Below, piece by piece: positions 1 to 7,784 of a DNA stretch of 64,000 nt. The stretch comes from Crocinitomicaceae bacterium (GTDB lineage: Bacteria; Bacteroidota; Bacteroidia; Flavobacteriales_D; Crocinitomicaceae), in contig JAHEMJ010000013.1 in the NCBI GenBank assembly GCA_024643725.1, positions 77,556 to 141,555 of the forward strand, given 5' to 3'. Position numbers and translations under genes: made by a program. The notes beneath the pieces were generated by a model. That model made no database searches, was not told the origin of the DNA, and was given only the letters and a program-made list of their open reading frames with translations. Position 1 is the first letter of the stretch. Every line of letters begins with the position of its first letter.

Positions 1-757
1 GCACAATATCGACCATTTCGTTGGTAAAAATGTAGTCGATGCGTTTTGTCGCCTCGTTTGCTAAATCAAAATTGTTAAAGGTGCGATTCATTTTAGATTT
101 CACGTCAACTGCTTGTAAAAGTGCATCCCTCCAATGATTTTGCAAATAAGAAATGGTTGGATGATCATCGTTCAAATTGAAGTCCCCGCAAAGAATGACC
201 GCTTGCTGTTTGAATCCAGATGTTTCGACTTGTTGTAAAATCAATGCGGCACTTCTTTTACGTGCCTCTTCGCCCACATGGTCAAAATGAGTGTTGTACA
301 CCCAAAACGTATCCTTCGCCTGATGATCCAAAAACTGCGCATACGTGCAAATGCGATTTAATGCGGCGTCCCAACCTTTAGAAGGAACATCAGGAGTAGG
401 AGAGAGCCAAAATGTTCCTGAAGTCAAGAGTTGAAATCGTTCTTCTCTGTAGAAAATCGGTGAATATTCCCCGGTCTTTTGTCCGTCGTCGCGTCCAACA
501 CCAACCGACGAATACCCAGGTAAATCTGTCAACAATTGCGTACGCTGGTGGTCCAACACTTCCTGCATGCCTACGATATCGACATCGAATCGTTTGATTT
601 GACTAGCAATCGCGTTGTGACGTTCTGTCCATGGACTTGCATTAGAAGTCGTAATGTCGTACCGAATGTTGTAGGACATCAACTTCACCTCAGACTGAGC
701 GAAACACGATCCGACAATTCCGAAACCTAATATCCAACAAAAAAGAAGCGCTTTCAT
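1..757 (-). CDS. Endonuclease/exonuclease/phosphatase family protein, secreted (partial at left edge)
   Basis: The reverse strand reads from an ATG at 757 to the window edge with no stop, about 252 residues. Residues 1-20 form a signal peptide ending CFAQ. Motifs of the metal-dependent EEP (DNase I/exonuclease III-like) fold are visible: SYNIRYD near residues 28-34, MQEVL with the metal-binding Glu near 66, NTHFDHVG near 155-162, and GDFNLNDDHP near 191-200. The family cleaves phosphodiesters in nucleic acids, lipids or small molecules; the exported location suggests extracellular or periplasmic phosphodiester hydrolysis, but the substrate cannot be told. The ATG overlaps the stop of the upstream gene by one base (TAATG), so the two are probably co-transcribed. 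The C-terminus lies outside the window. Confidence 0.9.
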   Translation of the reverse strand, partial: MKALLFCWILGFGIVGSCFAQSEVKLMSYNIRYDITTSNASPWTERHNAIASQIKRFDVDIVGMQEVLDHQRTQLLTDLPGYSSVGVGRDDGQKTGEYSPIFYREERFQLLTSGTFWLSPTPDVPSKGWDAALNRICTYAQFLDHQAKDTFWVYNTHFDHVGEEARKRSAALILQQVETSGFKQQAVILCGDFNLNDDHPTISYLQNHWRDALLQAVDVKSKMNRTFNNFDLANEATKRIDYIFTNEMVDIV

Positions 758-1176
758 TAATAAGGATCTTCCATGTCTGGGACTTTACTCGATGTTTTCT
801 TGTAATAGCCATCCGCCATAACACCCATTCCGAATCCGCAGTCCCAACCCGGTTGAATAACTTTTACAGCCTTTTCACTGAAGATAAATTTCAATTCACA
901 TTCGCCTGACTTATAGATCATCACGCCATTTTTCAACTTCAAATCTTCCATGAATTCCCCCATGTTATGACTTGGTCCGCCACCAACAACAAAGATGCTC
1001 ACTTTGAATTTATCCTTGCCAATATTTTTGACCTTGATGATTCCATTTCCATTATCACCTTTGTCGTATTCATAGGTTCCAGTTGGATTCAGTGGTGCAT
1101 GTTGTATTTGGAAAGAACTCGTTAAAAAGAAGATGCTTCCGAAAAACAAAACAATGGAAATGACCGATTTTATCAT
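757..1176 (-). CDS. Hypothetical secreted protein, 139 aa
   Basis: No family was recognised. Residues 1-22 are hydrophobic with a charged start, a likely signal peptide. The mature part is a small, probably beta-rich domain with glycines and two cysteines (in GECEL and WDCGF). It sits directly upstream of the secreted EEP hydrolase with a one-base stop/start overlap, so the two may be exported together. The real protein status rests on the signal sequence, the clean overlap and the lack of any better frame. Confidence 0.7.
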   Translation of the reverse strand: MIKSVISIVLFFGSIFFLTSSFQIQHAPLNPTGTYEYDKGDNGNGIIKVKNIGKDKFKVSIFVVGGGPSHNMGEFMEDLKLKNGVMIYKSGECELKFIFSEKAVKVIQPGWDCGFGMGVMADGYYKKTSSKVPDMEDPY

Positions 1177-1249
1177 ACGTATATTTTTAAGTTGAAATTA
1201 CTTTTTTTTGGTTCAAGAAAACCAATTATCGAGATAAATTTAAAATCAA

Positions 1250-1279
1250 TTGGCCAAAAAAAGAGATTCATTACCTTTG
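1250..1279 (+). promoter_or_regulatory. Bacteroidota-type promoter, TTG-N19-TAccTTTG
   Basis: TTG at 1250-1252 is followed after exactly 19 bases by TACCTTTG at 1272-1279, the textbook Bacteroidota -33/-7 pair. The acetyltransferase ATG begins only 5 bases after the last G, so transcription should start at or next to the ATG. Confidence 0.75.
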
Positions 1280-1283
1280 GACG

Positions 1284-1805
1284 ATGATTGAATATGACAT
1301 ATCCTTCGTGGAACTAGTTGATTTACCAACCCTACAGGAAATCAGCCGTCAAACGTTTTTCGACACTTTCGCGGATGTCAATACACCAGAAGATATGCAA
1401 CAGTATTTGACGGAGAATTTGTCCATGGAACAATTGTCAAAAGAATGGAATCATCCTGCAACTCAGTTTTACATGGTCAAACAGCAAGACGAAGTATTGG
1501 CTTATTTGAAAATCAACGAAGCGGATGCACAAACGGAGCGACGCGAAGAGGCTTCTCTAGAAATTGAACGCATATATGTTTGTAAAGAAAATCAAGGAAA
1601 GGGTATCGGTCAACTCTTACTTGAATTCGCTATTCAGCTAACAAAGGATAAAGGATTCAAGGTGATTTGGTTAGGCGTATGGGAACACAACCTAAGAGCC
1701 ATTGAATTTTATCAAAAAAATGGCTTTATCTTTTTCGGGAAACACTCGTTTTTTCTTGGACAGGACGAGCAAACGGATTTGTTGATGGAATTGCGTTTCG
1801 ACTAG
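1284..1805 (+). CDS. GNAT family N-acetyltransferase
   Basis: A 173-residue GNAT acetyltransferase, about the usual length of the family. The acetyl-CoA binding motif A is clear at about residues 100-115 (IYVCKENQGKGIGQLLLEF, matching R/Q-x-x-G-x-G/A), followed by the motif B region GVWEHNLRAIEFYQKNGF. Such enzymes move the acetyl group of acetyl-CoA to an amine of a small molecule or protein; the substrate is not evident. The ATG at 1284 lies right behind a strong promoter, implying a leaderless mRNA. The 3' end overlaps the convergent gene at 1802 by four bases. Confidence 0.93.
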   Translation: MIEYDISFVELVDLPTLQEISRQTFFDTFADVNTPEDMQQYLTENLSMEQLSKEWNHPATQFYMVKQQDEVLAYLKINEADAQTERREEASLEIERIYVCKENQGKGIGQLLLEFAIQLTKDKGFKVIWLGVWEHNLRAIEFYQKNGFIFFGKHSFFLGQDEQTDLLMELRFD

Positions 1806-2131
1806 TAATTTTTTCCTTTTTCCTGCAATAATTCAAACGCTTCCGCAAAGCTTGGAATGTCAGTTCCTTCGTATCCATACGTTCTTCCCGTAGCGATTGA
1901 ATGAAATTGCTTCATGGCTTTCAAGTGTGCGCCGGAACGCATGAAATCCAACATCACTTCGCGGCTTTCCCAAGCAGTGATGGTACATTGGTAACCTTTC
2001 ACTCGTTTAGCTGAAACATGGAGTCTGCCTTTGGCTGCTTGTGCCTGAGCAAAGGAAGGAATGGCTAGTGTCCAAAACTTTAAGTAGCTCAGGAAATTCT
2101 TTGGTTTTAAGGCGGTCAGCGAAATGTACAT
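1802..2131 (-). CDS. DUF3291/monooxygenase-like small protein
   Basis: A 109-residue protein with the look of dimeric alpha-beta barrel proteins (DUF3291 or antibiotic-biosynthesis-monooxygenase-like). Features that suggest this are an N-terminal strand MYISLTALKP, a central CTITAWESREVMLDFMRSG segment and a HLKAM helix. It resembles proteins annotated as DUF3291 or spheroidene monooxygenase-like. Enzymatic function is unproven. It converges on the GNAT gene with a four-base overlap and lies 13 bases after a secreted small protein on the same strand. Confidence 0.65.
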   Translation of the reverse strand: MYISLTALKPKNFLSYLKFWTLAIPSFAQAQAAKGRLHVSAKRVKGYQCTITAWESREVMLDFMRSGAHLKAMKQFHSIATGRTYGYEGTDIPSFAEAFELLQEKGKNY

Positions 2132-2144
2132 GCAACGAAGATAA

Positions 2145-2468
2145 CTATTTATTTTTCAATTCCTTTTTGCGGATTTCAATCAATTGATCAATTTCTAAAA
2201 CCTGGTTTTGTTGAAAGGATTCATCCACGGTAAACAACAATGCGCGTTTTTTCGAAGATGCATTCGGGAAGAAATAGACATTTTGTCCCATTTTTAGTTC
2301 TATTCCACTGTTCGACATCGGACTCAAATTTGGATTCATCACCGAAGGAATCACCAAAGGTATAGACTTCAATGATCCATTGTGAAACGTAAATTGAATG
2401 CTCTGTGCATACGTCGACGATGTCGATTGAATCAAAAGAATGAGAAAGGGGAGAAGAAGTGCTTTCAT
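2145..2468 (-). CDS. Hypothetical secreted protein, 107 aa
   Basis: No family was recognised. The start MKALLLPFLILLIQSTSSTYAQ is a signal peptide, with likely cleavage after AYAQ-like residues near 21. The rest is a short mixed domain ending in a lysine-rich helix. It is on the same strand and 13 bases upstream of the DUF3291-like gene, so they may share a transcript. It is probably periplasmic or attached to the outer membrane. Confidence 0.65.
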   Translation of the reverse strand: MKALLLPFLILLIQSTSSTYAQSIQFTFHNGSLKSIPLVIPSVMNPNLSPMSNSGIELKMGQNVYFFPNASSKKRALLFTVDESFQQNQVLEIDQLIEIRKKELKNK

Positions 2469-2534
2469 GCGTTATTTACCTTAAAACATTGAAAACACTT
2501 TATTGTTTAAACTGCCCCACCAAGTTAAAAATGG

Positions 2535-2801
2535 TTAGCTATTTTTAATCAAGCCCATAAATTCAGCAGGTTTGAAATAGGGGTAGAGTGGAAGGGTTTC
2601 GATTAACGTTTGAACCGCTGCTTCATCAATTTCCGGAAACATGATGACTGCACCTTTTCTTCCTTGACGCAGGTAAATGTCGTGAATAATCCCTTGTTCT
2701 TTCCACACTTTTACCGTTTCTTGTTCATGCTTCAAAACTTCTCCTAATTCGGATAAATCGACTCCCTCTTTGATCGTTAATATAACTGCAGTAATGTTCA
2801 T
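2535..2801 (-). CDS. YciI/muconolactone isomerase-like small protein
   Basis: An 88-residue ferredoxin-like alpha-beta barrel protein. The order strand (MNITAVILTIKEGV), helix (LGEVLKHEQETVKVWKEQG), strand pair (IHDIYLRQGRKGAVIMFPE), helix (DEAAVQTLIETLP) and YFKPAEFMGL end is typical of the YciI and muconolactone delta-isomerase-like families. Such proteins are often small dimeric isomerases or of unknown function. The specific substrate is not predictable. Confidence 0.7.
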   Translation of the reverse strand: MNITAVILTIKEGVDLSELGEVLKHEQETVKVWKEQGIIHDIYLRQGRKGAVIMFPEIDEAAVQTLIETLPLYPYFKPAEFMGLIKNS

Positions 2802-2874
2802 CTTTTTTTTTGTTAAAGCTAGGAACTTTTATCCTGAACATGATTAATTTTAGCAACTATTAACATATTATTTT

Positions 2875-3093
2875 ATGTCATTTCAAGCATACTTAGACAA
2901 CATTCAAAAACAAACGGGACTGAGTCCGGCGGAATTCATGACCAAAGCCGAAGAAAAAGGATTTTTACAAAATGGTCAACTCACTGCAACGATAAAGGCG
3001 ACAGAAATCACGAATTGGTTGAAAGCAGATTTTGACTTAGGACATGGACACGCGATGGCGATGTATGCGTACTTCAAAGGTAAAAGGGATTGA
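2875..3093 (+). CDS. DUF4287 domain protein
   Basis: This 72-residue protein matches the DUF4287 family in sequence and length: an amphipathic start (SFQAYLDNIQKQTGLSPAEF), a KATEITNWLKADFDLGHGHAMAMYAYFKG centre and nothing else. The LGHGHAMA segment is the family hallmark. The family is of unknown function and often sits near DUF1801 or stress-type genes. It is a single-gene unit divergent from the YciI-like gene. Confidence 0.85.
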   Translation: MSFQAYLDNIQKQTGLSPAEFMTKAEEKGFLQNGQLTATIKATEITNWLKADFDLGHGHAMAMYAYFKGKRD

Positions 3094-3183
3094 TTTTTTG
3101 GAATTTGGATTTGATGTCCTAATGAATCGTGAAAACATCCCATATGACTAAGGCTTTTTTCGTACTTTTATGAAAAATCAACC

Positions 3184-3621
3184 TTGATGAAATTCACGCT
3201 CCTACTATTATTCTTCGCTTTAATTGGTACTAATCATGCACAAAAAGCAAAAATTAAAATCGATGGAGATGTTGTACTAGTGAATGGTGAACCTTCTTTT
3301 ATTTTAGAAAGTCCGTTATTATCCTCAAGTTACAAGGTGTATAACATGCAAAACGAACTTTTAGTTGTTTTTAATCAAATTAATTCATTTAGGCAAATAA
3401 AAACCTCTACTGGGGCTCAAACTACTCAACATTTTTCCTATTTGGCCGTAACGTTTAGCAATGAAGAACAGTCAAGGTGTGAGACAAGTACCTATGCAGT
3501 AAAGAAACTAATGGCCATGATGATTGTGAAGAATGGACTTGTAGAAAATGGACAACTGAATAATGAAAATGTCCTTCGTTTTTGTGAAAAAAAAGGATTT
3601 TATTTTTCACAACGTCGATAG
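3184..3621 (+). CDS. Hypothetical secreted protein, 145 aa
   Basis: No known family was recognised. Residues 1-19 (start MMKFTLLLLFFALIGTNHA) form a signal peptide. The remainder resembles a small beta-sandwich starting KIKIDGDVVLVNGEPSF, a pattern seen in many exported Bacteroidota proteins that begin with a DGDxVxVDG strand. It converges on the DUF4260 gene with five bases between the stops. Confidence 0.65.
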   Translation: MMKFTLLLLFFALIGTNHAQKAKIKIDGDVVLVNGEPSFILESPLLSSSYKVYNMQNELLVVFNQINSFRQIKTSTGAQTTQHFSYLAVTFSNEEQSRCETSTYAVKKLMAMMIVKNGLVENGQLNNENVLRFCEKKGFYFSQRR

Positions 3622-3626
3622 GAAGA

Positions 3627-4007
3627 TCAGGACTTTGGGTCATTCAAATGCTTGCTTTTCCCAATCCACCCAAGGTGTGTGTGATCGAAGCTATCAAAGT
3701 ATTTGAGTCCGTATCCTGCTACGCGATCAAAGGTTGAATGCGCTAGAAAAGTCAACCCGACTTTCATAACGTTGTCATCTTTGAGGTAATAACCCACCAA
3801 AAACAATAATACTAGGATTCCTTGATGATGGAAAATATTGTACGCAATGGCACCTAGTTTTTTCGTAATGAGGAAGAGGATAAACGAAACATCTGGGACA
3901 AAAAAGAGGGCTAAATAAAAACCCCAAGTGCCCGGAAATAACTGGAAGTAAGCCACGGTAAACAGAATGAATAATCCAAGTGCTTCTAATTTGATGACGT
4001 TTTTCAT
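3627..4007 (-). CDS. DUF4260 family membrane protein
   Basis: A 126-residue integral membrane protein with about four hydrophobic helices (residues 8-25, 28-48, 60-75 and 85-100). It matches the DUF4260 family: the segment PGTWGFYLALFFVPDVSF, the NIFHHQ motif, and the end TFDRVAGYGLKYFDSFDHTHLGWIG are characteristic. Function is unknown. It is on the same strand as, and 50 bases downstream of, the Crp/Fnr regulator, so it could be in its transcription unit. Confidence 0.8.
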   Translation of the reverse strand: MKNVIKLEALGLFILFTVAYFQLFPGTWGFYLALFFVPDVSFILFLITKKLGAIAYNIFHHQGILVLLFLVGYYLKDDNVMKVGLTFLAHSTFDRVAGYGLKYFDSFDHTHLGWIGKSKHLNDPKS

Positions 4008-4060
4008 GCTTTTTTTTCAGCAAAGGTAGTCCTCACCGAATAAACCCGACTTGATAAATA

Positions 4061-4639
4061 TCAAGAAATGGTGGAAATGCTTTTTCTTCTGATTCTACTC
4101 AATGTTTCTGGAGTCATTCCGAGCATCGAAGCGATAAAGTTCAATGGAACTTGGTTAAACAGGTCTTTATTGAAGTGAAAGAGTTGTTGGTATCGTTCTT
4201 CTGCGGACATGGAAAGATGCTGTAGTACGCGATCCTCAAGCATGGTGAAACATTTGGTGATGAACAACTTCTCTAATTCGTTCCAACGTGGAATCTGAGC
4301 ACCTATTTTTTCGTAATCTTGTTGATTCAGTACATAAAGCTCACAATCCGTTAAAGCCTGAATGTTCCAGCGGGAAGGACGATGAAACACAAAACTATCC
4401 AAGTCTACTACAAAATATCCTTGCGTTGAAATCCACTTAGTTACTTCCTTGTCGTTCATGTCTAAAAACTCCCTTAATATGCCACATTGAACAAACGCAA
4501 GTTTATCCGAGCGCTTGCCTTTTTCCAAAAAAAGCTCACCTTTTTTCAGTTCTACTGGACGAAAGAATGCTTGGATTTTCTCGGCTTCATTTTCTTCAAC
4601 TCCAAAAAAAGATTGGATGTAGTGTGCTAGTTGGGACAT
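4061..4639 (-). CDS. Crp/Fnr family transcriptional regulator
   Basis: A 192-residue regulator of the Bacteroidota Crp/Fnr type. The N-terminal cyclic-nucleotide-binding-like jelly roll (about residues 10-115) includes KKGELFLEKGKRSDKLAFVQCGILREF. The C-terminal part holds a short helix-turn-helix with FIASMLGMTPETLSRIRRK (about 168-186) for DNA binding. The canonical cAMP-binding residues are not evident, as is common for such regulators, so the ligand is unknown. It is a paralogue of the regulator at 46620-47213. Confidence 0.9.
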   Translation of the reverse strand: MSQLAHYIQSFFGVEENEAEKIQAFFRPVELKKGELFLEKGKRSDKLAFVQCGILREFLDMNDKEVTKWISTQGYFVVDLDSFVFHRPSRWNIQALTDCELYVLNQQDYEKIGAQIPRWNELEKLFITKCFTMLEDRVLQHLSMSAEERYQQLFHFNKDLFNQVPLNFIASMLGMTPETLSRIRRKSISTIS

Positions 4640-4654
4640 TGCAAGTAAAATTCC

Positions 4655-4876
4655 CTATGCTTGTCTAAAATTCTTCAACAACTTTCCAAATAATATCAAA
4701 CTTAAAAGAAGAACCAGGTAATCCTGATTTCCTTCGTGTTGATAAAAATGATTGACATATAACAGAGCCACGGCCACGCCAACAAGCAACAAATGCAATG
4801 ACTTGCTTTTCTTTTGGACAAGATACATCGCTATAAGGACAAGCGGAATAATGGAAAGGATAAGGAAAGTATTCAT
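4655..4876 (-). CDS. Small membrane protein, 73 aa
   Basis: An unrecognised integral membrane protein with three short hydrophobic segments (roughly residues 2-17, 25-42 and 52-66). The open frame extends 20 residues further upstream, but the polar segment before the second Met has no membrane or signal character, so the ATG at 4876 (MNTFLILSIIPLV) is preferred. It lies 15 bases upstream of the Crp/Fnr gene on the same strand and may be co-transcribed. Confidence 0.55.
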   Translation of the reverse strand: MNTFLILSIIPLVLIAMYLVQKKSKSLHLLLVGVAVALLYVNHFYQHEGNQDYLVLLLSLILFGKLLKNFRQA

Positions 4877-4982
4877 ATTCGGTTCAGCTTTCGTTTCGTA
4901 GTTTATTTGACGAATGTAAAAAGTATTTTGATACATCCTAGGGGGAAGCGTTCTAGTTTTTACAAATTATGGGAAATCCAAA

Positions 4983-5010
4983 CAAAAAAGCCGATCACTA
5001 CTGACCGGCT
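4983..5010 (-). terminator. Rho-independent terminator of the 5.0-5.7 kb genes
   Basis: On the minus strand the hairpin GCCGGTCA-GTAG-TGATCGGC (one mismatch) is followed by TTTTTTGTTT. It lies downstream of the 80-aa membrane protein gene. The stem is closely related to the hairpins at 5745 and 8702. Confidence 0.75.
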
Positions 5011-5046
5011 AATTCTGATTTTTTTTTTTTAGGAATTCCATCTCAT

Positions 5047-5289
5047 TTACTTATCATTCATTCCAACTGCGAGTCCAAATAGTCCAGCTACAATTGCCAA
5101 GTGAAGGTATAACACGAACTTTTGCCAGTTAGGACGCTCATTCCATTTCTGTTGTTGATGAAACGGATCAAATGCGAGTCCGATTCCAAAGGAGGCAACC
5201 GCTTGCATGTAATCTTTGTTAAACAGCGCTTGGTAGGAACCAAGAAGAATAAATCCAAAGTAGAGGTATTTATTGAATGGCGTATTCAT
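5047..5289 (-). CDS. Small membrane protein, 80 aa (paralogue of 8358-8597)
   Basis: An unrecognised family with two copies in this window. The N-terminal half (MNTPFNKYLYFGFILLGSYQ, then an LFNKDYMQAVASFGIGLAFDPF-type segment) is nearly identical to the protein at 8358-8597. Two or three hydrophobic stretches (residues 8-20, 28-40 and 57-75) suggest a small inner-membrane protein. It follows the DoxX gene with 25 bases between and ends at a terminator, so DoxX and this gene likely form one unit. Confidence 0.7.
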   Translation of the reverse strand: MNTPFNKYLYFGFILLGSYQALFNKDYMQAVASFGIGLAFDPFHQQQKWNERPNWQKFVLYLHLAIVAGLFGLAVGMNDK

Positions 5290-5314
5290 CGAAAGCTAAT
5301 TAATGCGGTCGTTG

Positions 5315-5677
5315 TTATTTGTTCAGAATTCTCGTTCTCAATTCTGGAAAACGATAGACTGCGACCATCCACAAGACTGCTTGAATCACACAAGGCGCAA
5401 CGACTGATTGTCCGTGCTCTAAATGCGTAGCTATGGCTCCGCCCATGTATGCAGCTAGAAGTAATGTTCCAATAACTCCGGTTCTCGGCAAAATAAAAAG
5501 TAGAACGGAAACAAGTTCAATCAATCCTAATGCGAAATACGCCTTAGCATCTAAACCAAATTCCGCACCCATTTTAATGGCTTCTGGGTTAGCAGTCAAT
5601 TTACCAATCGAACTACCGATAAAAACAAAAGATACCAATCCTGTTAGTACCCAATACGTAATTTTTTTTGTGTTCAT
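5315..5677 (-). CDS. DoxX family membrane protein
   Basis: A 120-residue four-helix membrane protein of the DoxX/DoxD-like superfamily. The first helix has TYWVLTGLVSFVFIGSSIGKL, followed by KMGAEFGLDAKAYFALGLIELVSVLLF, and the last helix APCVIQAVLWMVAVYRFPEL. Bacterial DoxX-like proteins are associated with thiol or quinone metabolism and with sulphur oxidation, but for this short type the role is unknown. It lies downstream of the OYE-pirin-MarR genes, separated from them by a terminator. Confidence 0.85.
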   Translation of the reverse strand: MNTKKITYWVLTGLVSFVFIGSSIGKLTANPEAIKMGAEFGLDAKAYFALGLIELVSVLLFILPRTGVIGTLLLAAYMGGAIATHLEHGQSVVAPCVIQAVLWMVAVYRFPELRTRILNK

Positions 5678-5744
5678 TGTTGTTTTAATTAAGGTTTAAA
5701 AATATTAAAAAGAATGCATTCAACACGCTTATGAATGATTGAAA

Positions 5745-5771
5745 ATGAAAAACCGACAGTTACCTATCGGC
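5745..5771 (-). terminator. Rho-independent terminator after the old yellow enzyme gene
   Basis: On the minus strand CCGATAG-GTAA-CTGTCGG (seven pairs, one G-T) is followed by TTTTTCATTTTC. It separates the pirin-OYE transcription unit from the DoxX gene. Confidence 0.75.
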
Positions 5772-5806
5772 TTCACAATGAAAAAGTAATGTGGGACTCT
5801 CTTTTC

Positions 5807-6883
5807 TTAGTCCAACATTGGATAATCAATGTATCCTTGGTCTTGTCCACCATACATCGTTGCTCTATCTGGCTCGATTAATGGAACATTGCGTTCAAAT
5901 CGTTTCGGTAAGTCTGGATTTGAAATAAACATGGATCCATAGGAAATCATCGAAGCAATCCCTTTTTCTAATTCGGCTTCTCCCGATTCTCTGGTGTAGC
6001 CACCATTTGCCATAATGCGATGTTTCGTCGCTGGACTAAAAACTCCCATAACATCTCTTGGATATTGAGGAAGGTTATCCGTTGGAAACATGGCATTCAT
6101 CAATTGAACATACGCCAATGGTAATTTGTCCAATTCACCCAGTAAATACTGGTACAAGGAAGTTGGATCGCTATCAATCATGCTGTTGTATGGAATACTC
6201 GGTGAAAGTTTAATCGCCACTTTTTCCGCACCAAGGACTTCCACCATGGCATTCATGACTTCTAGAATAAATCGACTTCTGTTTTCAATGGAACCACCGT
6301 ATTCATCTGTGCGTTGATTCGAACTTTCAACCAAGAATTGATTCGGCAAATAACCAAATGCAGCGTGAAGTTCAACACCGTCAAATCCAGCTTCCATGGC
6401 GTTGATCGCTGCTTGTTTGTATTCTTGAACAATGGACTTCACTTCCGCTGTACTAAGTTCACGCGGAGTCTCGTAATCTTTCATTCCTTCCATCGTAAAA
6501 TGCTGTTGCCCTTGAATGGCAATAGGGGAGGGAGCTACCGGTAATTCGCCATTTTTCACGAGTGAGTGTCCAACACGTCCCGTGTGCCATAACTGCGCGT
6601 AAATCGCTCCACCTTCTTGATGTACCGCTTCTGTCACTTTTTTCCATGCGGCAATTTGCTCATCCGTGTAAATTCCAGGTGTCATTGGACTTCCCGCAGC
6701 TTGCTTCGAAATGTTGATGGCTTCTGAAATGATGAGTCCTGCACTGGATCGTTGTTTGTAATAAAGCACAGTGGATGGACCCACAACCCCATTAAAATCA
6801 GCGCGAGAACGCGTCATTGGCGCCATGGCCATGCTGTTTTTCAAGGATAAATTCCCGATTTTTGTTTCTTTTAAAAGTTTCAT
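5807..6883 (-). CDS. Old yellow enzyme family alkene reductase (NemA-like)
   Basis: A 358-residue FMN-dependent TIM-barrel oxidoreductase of the old yellow enzyme family, typical in length. Residues near the N-terminus (NSMAMAPMTRSRADFNGV) bind FMN, QLWHTGRVGH is the family motif around residues 95-105, and GFDGVELHAAFGYLPNQFL with the following TDEYGGSIENRSRF is the second signature (about 165-205). Such enzymes use NAD(P)H to reduce activated alkenes, quinones, nitro compounds or nitrate esters. It sits 27 bases downstream of the pirin gene, with MarR next, suggesting an induced electrophile-detoxification unit. The exact substrate is not predictable. Confidence 0.95.
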   Translation of the reverse strand: MKLLKETKIGNLSLKNSMAMAPMTRSRADFNGVVGPSTVLYYKQRSSAGLIISEAINISKQAAGSPMTPGIYTDEQIAAWKKVTEAVHQEGGAIYAQLWHTGRVGHSLVKNGELPVAPSPIAIQGQQHFTMEGMKDYETPRELSTAEVKSIVQEYKQAAINAMEAGFDGVELHAAFGYLPNQFLVESSNQRTDEYGGSIENRSRFILEVMNAMVEVLGAEKVAIKLSPSIPYNSMIDSDPTSLYQYLLGELDKLPLAYVQLMNAMFPTDNLPQYPRDVMGVFSPATKHRIMANGGYTRESGEAELEKGIASMISYGSMFISNPDLPKRFERNVPLIEPDRATMYGGQDQGYIDYPMLD

Positions 6884-6910
6884 TTGTTTGTATTTAGGGT
6901 TGATTAAAAT

Positions 6911-7750
6911 TTAAATTGTGCCCATTTTCCCCGAATGGTAATCGTCCATCACTTGTTGAATTTGCTCCATGTTGTTCATCACAAACGATGCATACCCAAC
7001 GATGGGTTCGTCCAACGGTTTTCCACCAATTAGCATGAAGTGACTGTCCTCGGATGAATTGATTTTCACCGTGTCCCCTTTCTTTTCAAAAGCGGTCATC
7101 GAGGTGGGAAGTAGTGTTTTTCCATCGACTTGAATAACTCCTTTTACCATGTACAATCCAAGCGTATTTCCTTCGACAAGTGGAACGGTTATTTCCTCAT
7201 TGGCGGGAAGGTGACATTCGTACATAAAAGCAGGGGATAAGCTTTGAACAGGGGATTGCTGTCCGTTTAATTCACCACAAAGTACTTTCACTGTTGCTTT
7301 TCCAAGGGAAATTATTGGCAATTCAGCGGAAGGATAATGGAAAAAATCTGGTTCGATGAACTTCTGTTTTGCCGGAAGAGAAATCCAGAATTGCAAGCCA
7401 TGAACCGTTTCTGGCTCAGTTCTATTTTCATTCATTCCCTCAGCATGTACGATACCGCGTCCTGCTTGCATCCATGCAACATCGCCCGTGTGCACGACCG
7501 CATCATTTCCAAGGCTATCCTGATGACGGTTGCTTCCTTCGAACAGATAAGTAATCGTTGAAATTCCAGCGTGTGGATGTGGGGGAACTCCGGCGCTACC
7601 GGGATTCCTTTGCATGGGGCCAAAATGATCTAAAAACACAAAAGGATCAATGTGTTCGACCGCGCTAGGAATAACTTGGCGGACATTCGGACCCATGCTT
7701 GCGCTTTTCGGTGCCATGCTGGAGTGTGTGATTTTCTTATGCATCTTCAT
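6911..7750 (-). CDS. Pirin family protein (quercetinase-like)
   Basis: A 279-residue bicupin of the pirin family. The N-terminal cupin has metal ligands in GVPPHPHAGISTITYLFEG (about residues 54-72) and GIVHAEGMNE (about 98-107), plus the pirin-typical GPMQRNPGS stretch. The C-terminal pirin_C domain follows (about 165-275). Bacterial pirins bind Fe and some have quercetin 2,3-dioxygenase activity; others act as redox-sensing cofactors. The ATG at 7750 lies at the edge of a 22-bp operator-like sequence also found upstream of marR. The downstream OYE gene is 27 bases away. Confidence 0.93.
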   Translation of the reverse strand: MKMHKKITHSSMAPKSASMGPNVRQVIPSAVEHIDPFVFLDHFGPMQRNPGSAGVPPHPHAGISTITYLFEGSNRHQDSLGNDAVVHTGDVAWMQAGRGIVHAEGMNENRTEPETVHGLQFWISLPAKQKFIEPDFFHYPSAELPIISLGKATVKVLCGELNGQQSPVQSLSPAFMYECHLPANEEITVPLVEGNTLGLYMVKGVIQVDGKTLLPTSMTAFEKKGDTVKINSSEDSHFMLIGGKPLDEPIVGYASFVMNNMEQIQQVMDDYHSGKMGTI

Positions 7751-7771
7751 TTACTTATATATACAACTATT
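7750..7771 (-). promoter_or_regulatory. Candidate MarR operator at the pirin start
   Basis: On the minus strand it reads AATAGTTGTATATATAAGTA..., matching 18 of 22 positions of the sequence before marR (8270-8291). It abuts the pirin start codon, where a bound repressor would block initiation. This is inferred from the shared sequence; no binding data exist. Confidence 0.5.
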
Positions 7772-7784
7772 TATGTAATTTTTT

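Noticed and set aside
3455..3643. Minus-strand open frame opposite the 145-aa secreted protein
   Set aside because: It is an antisense shadow without protein features; the plus-strand gene has a signal peptide.
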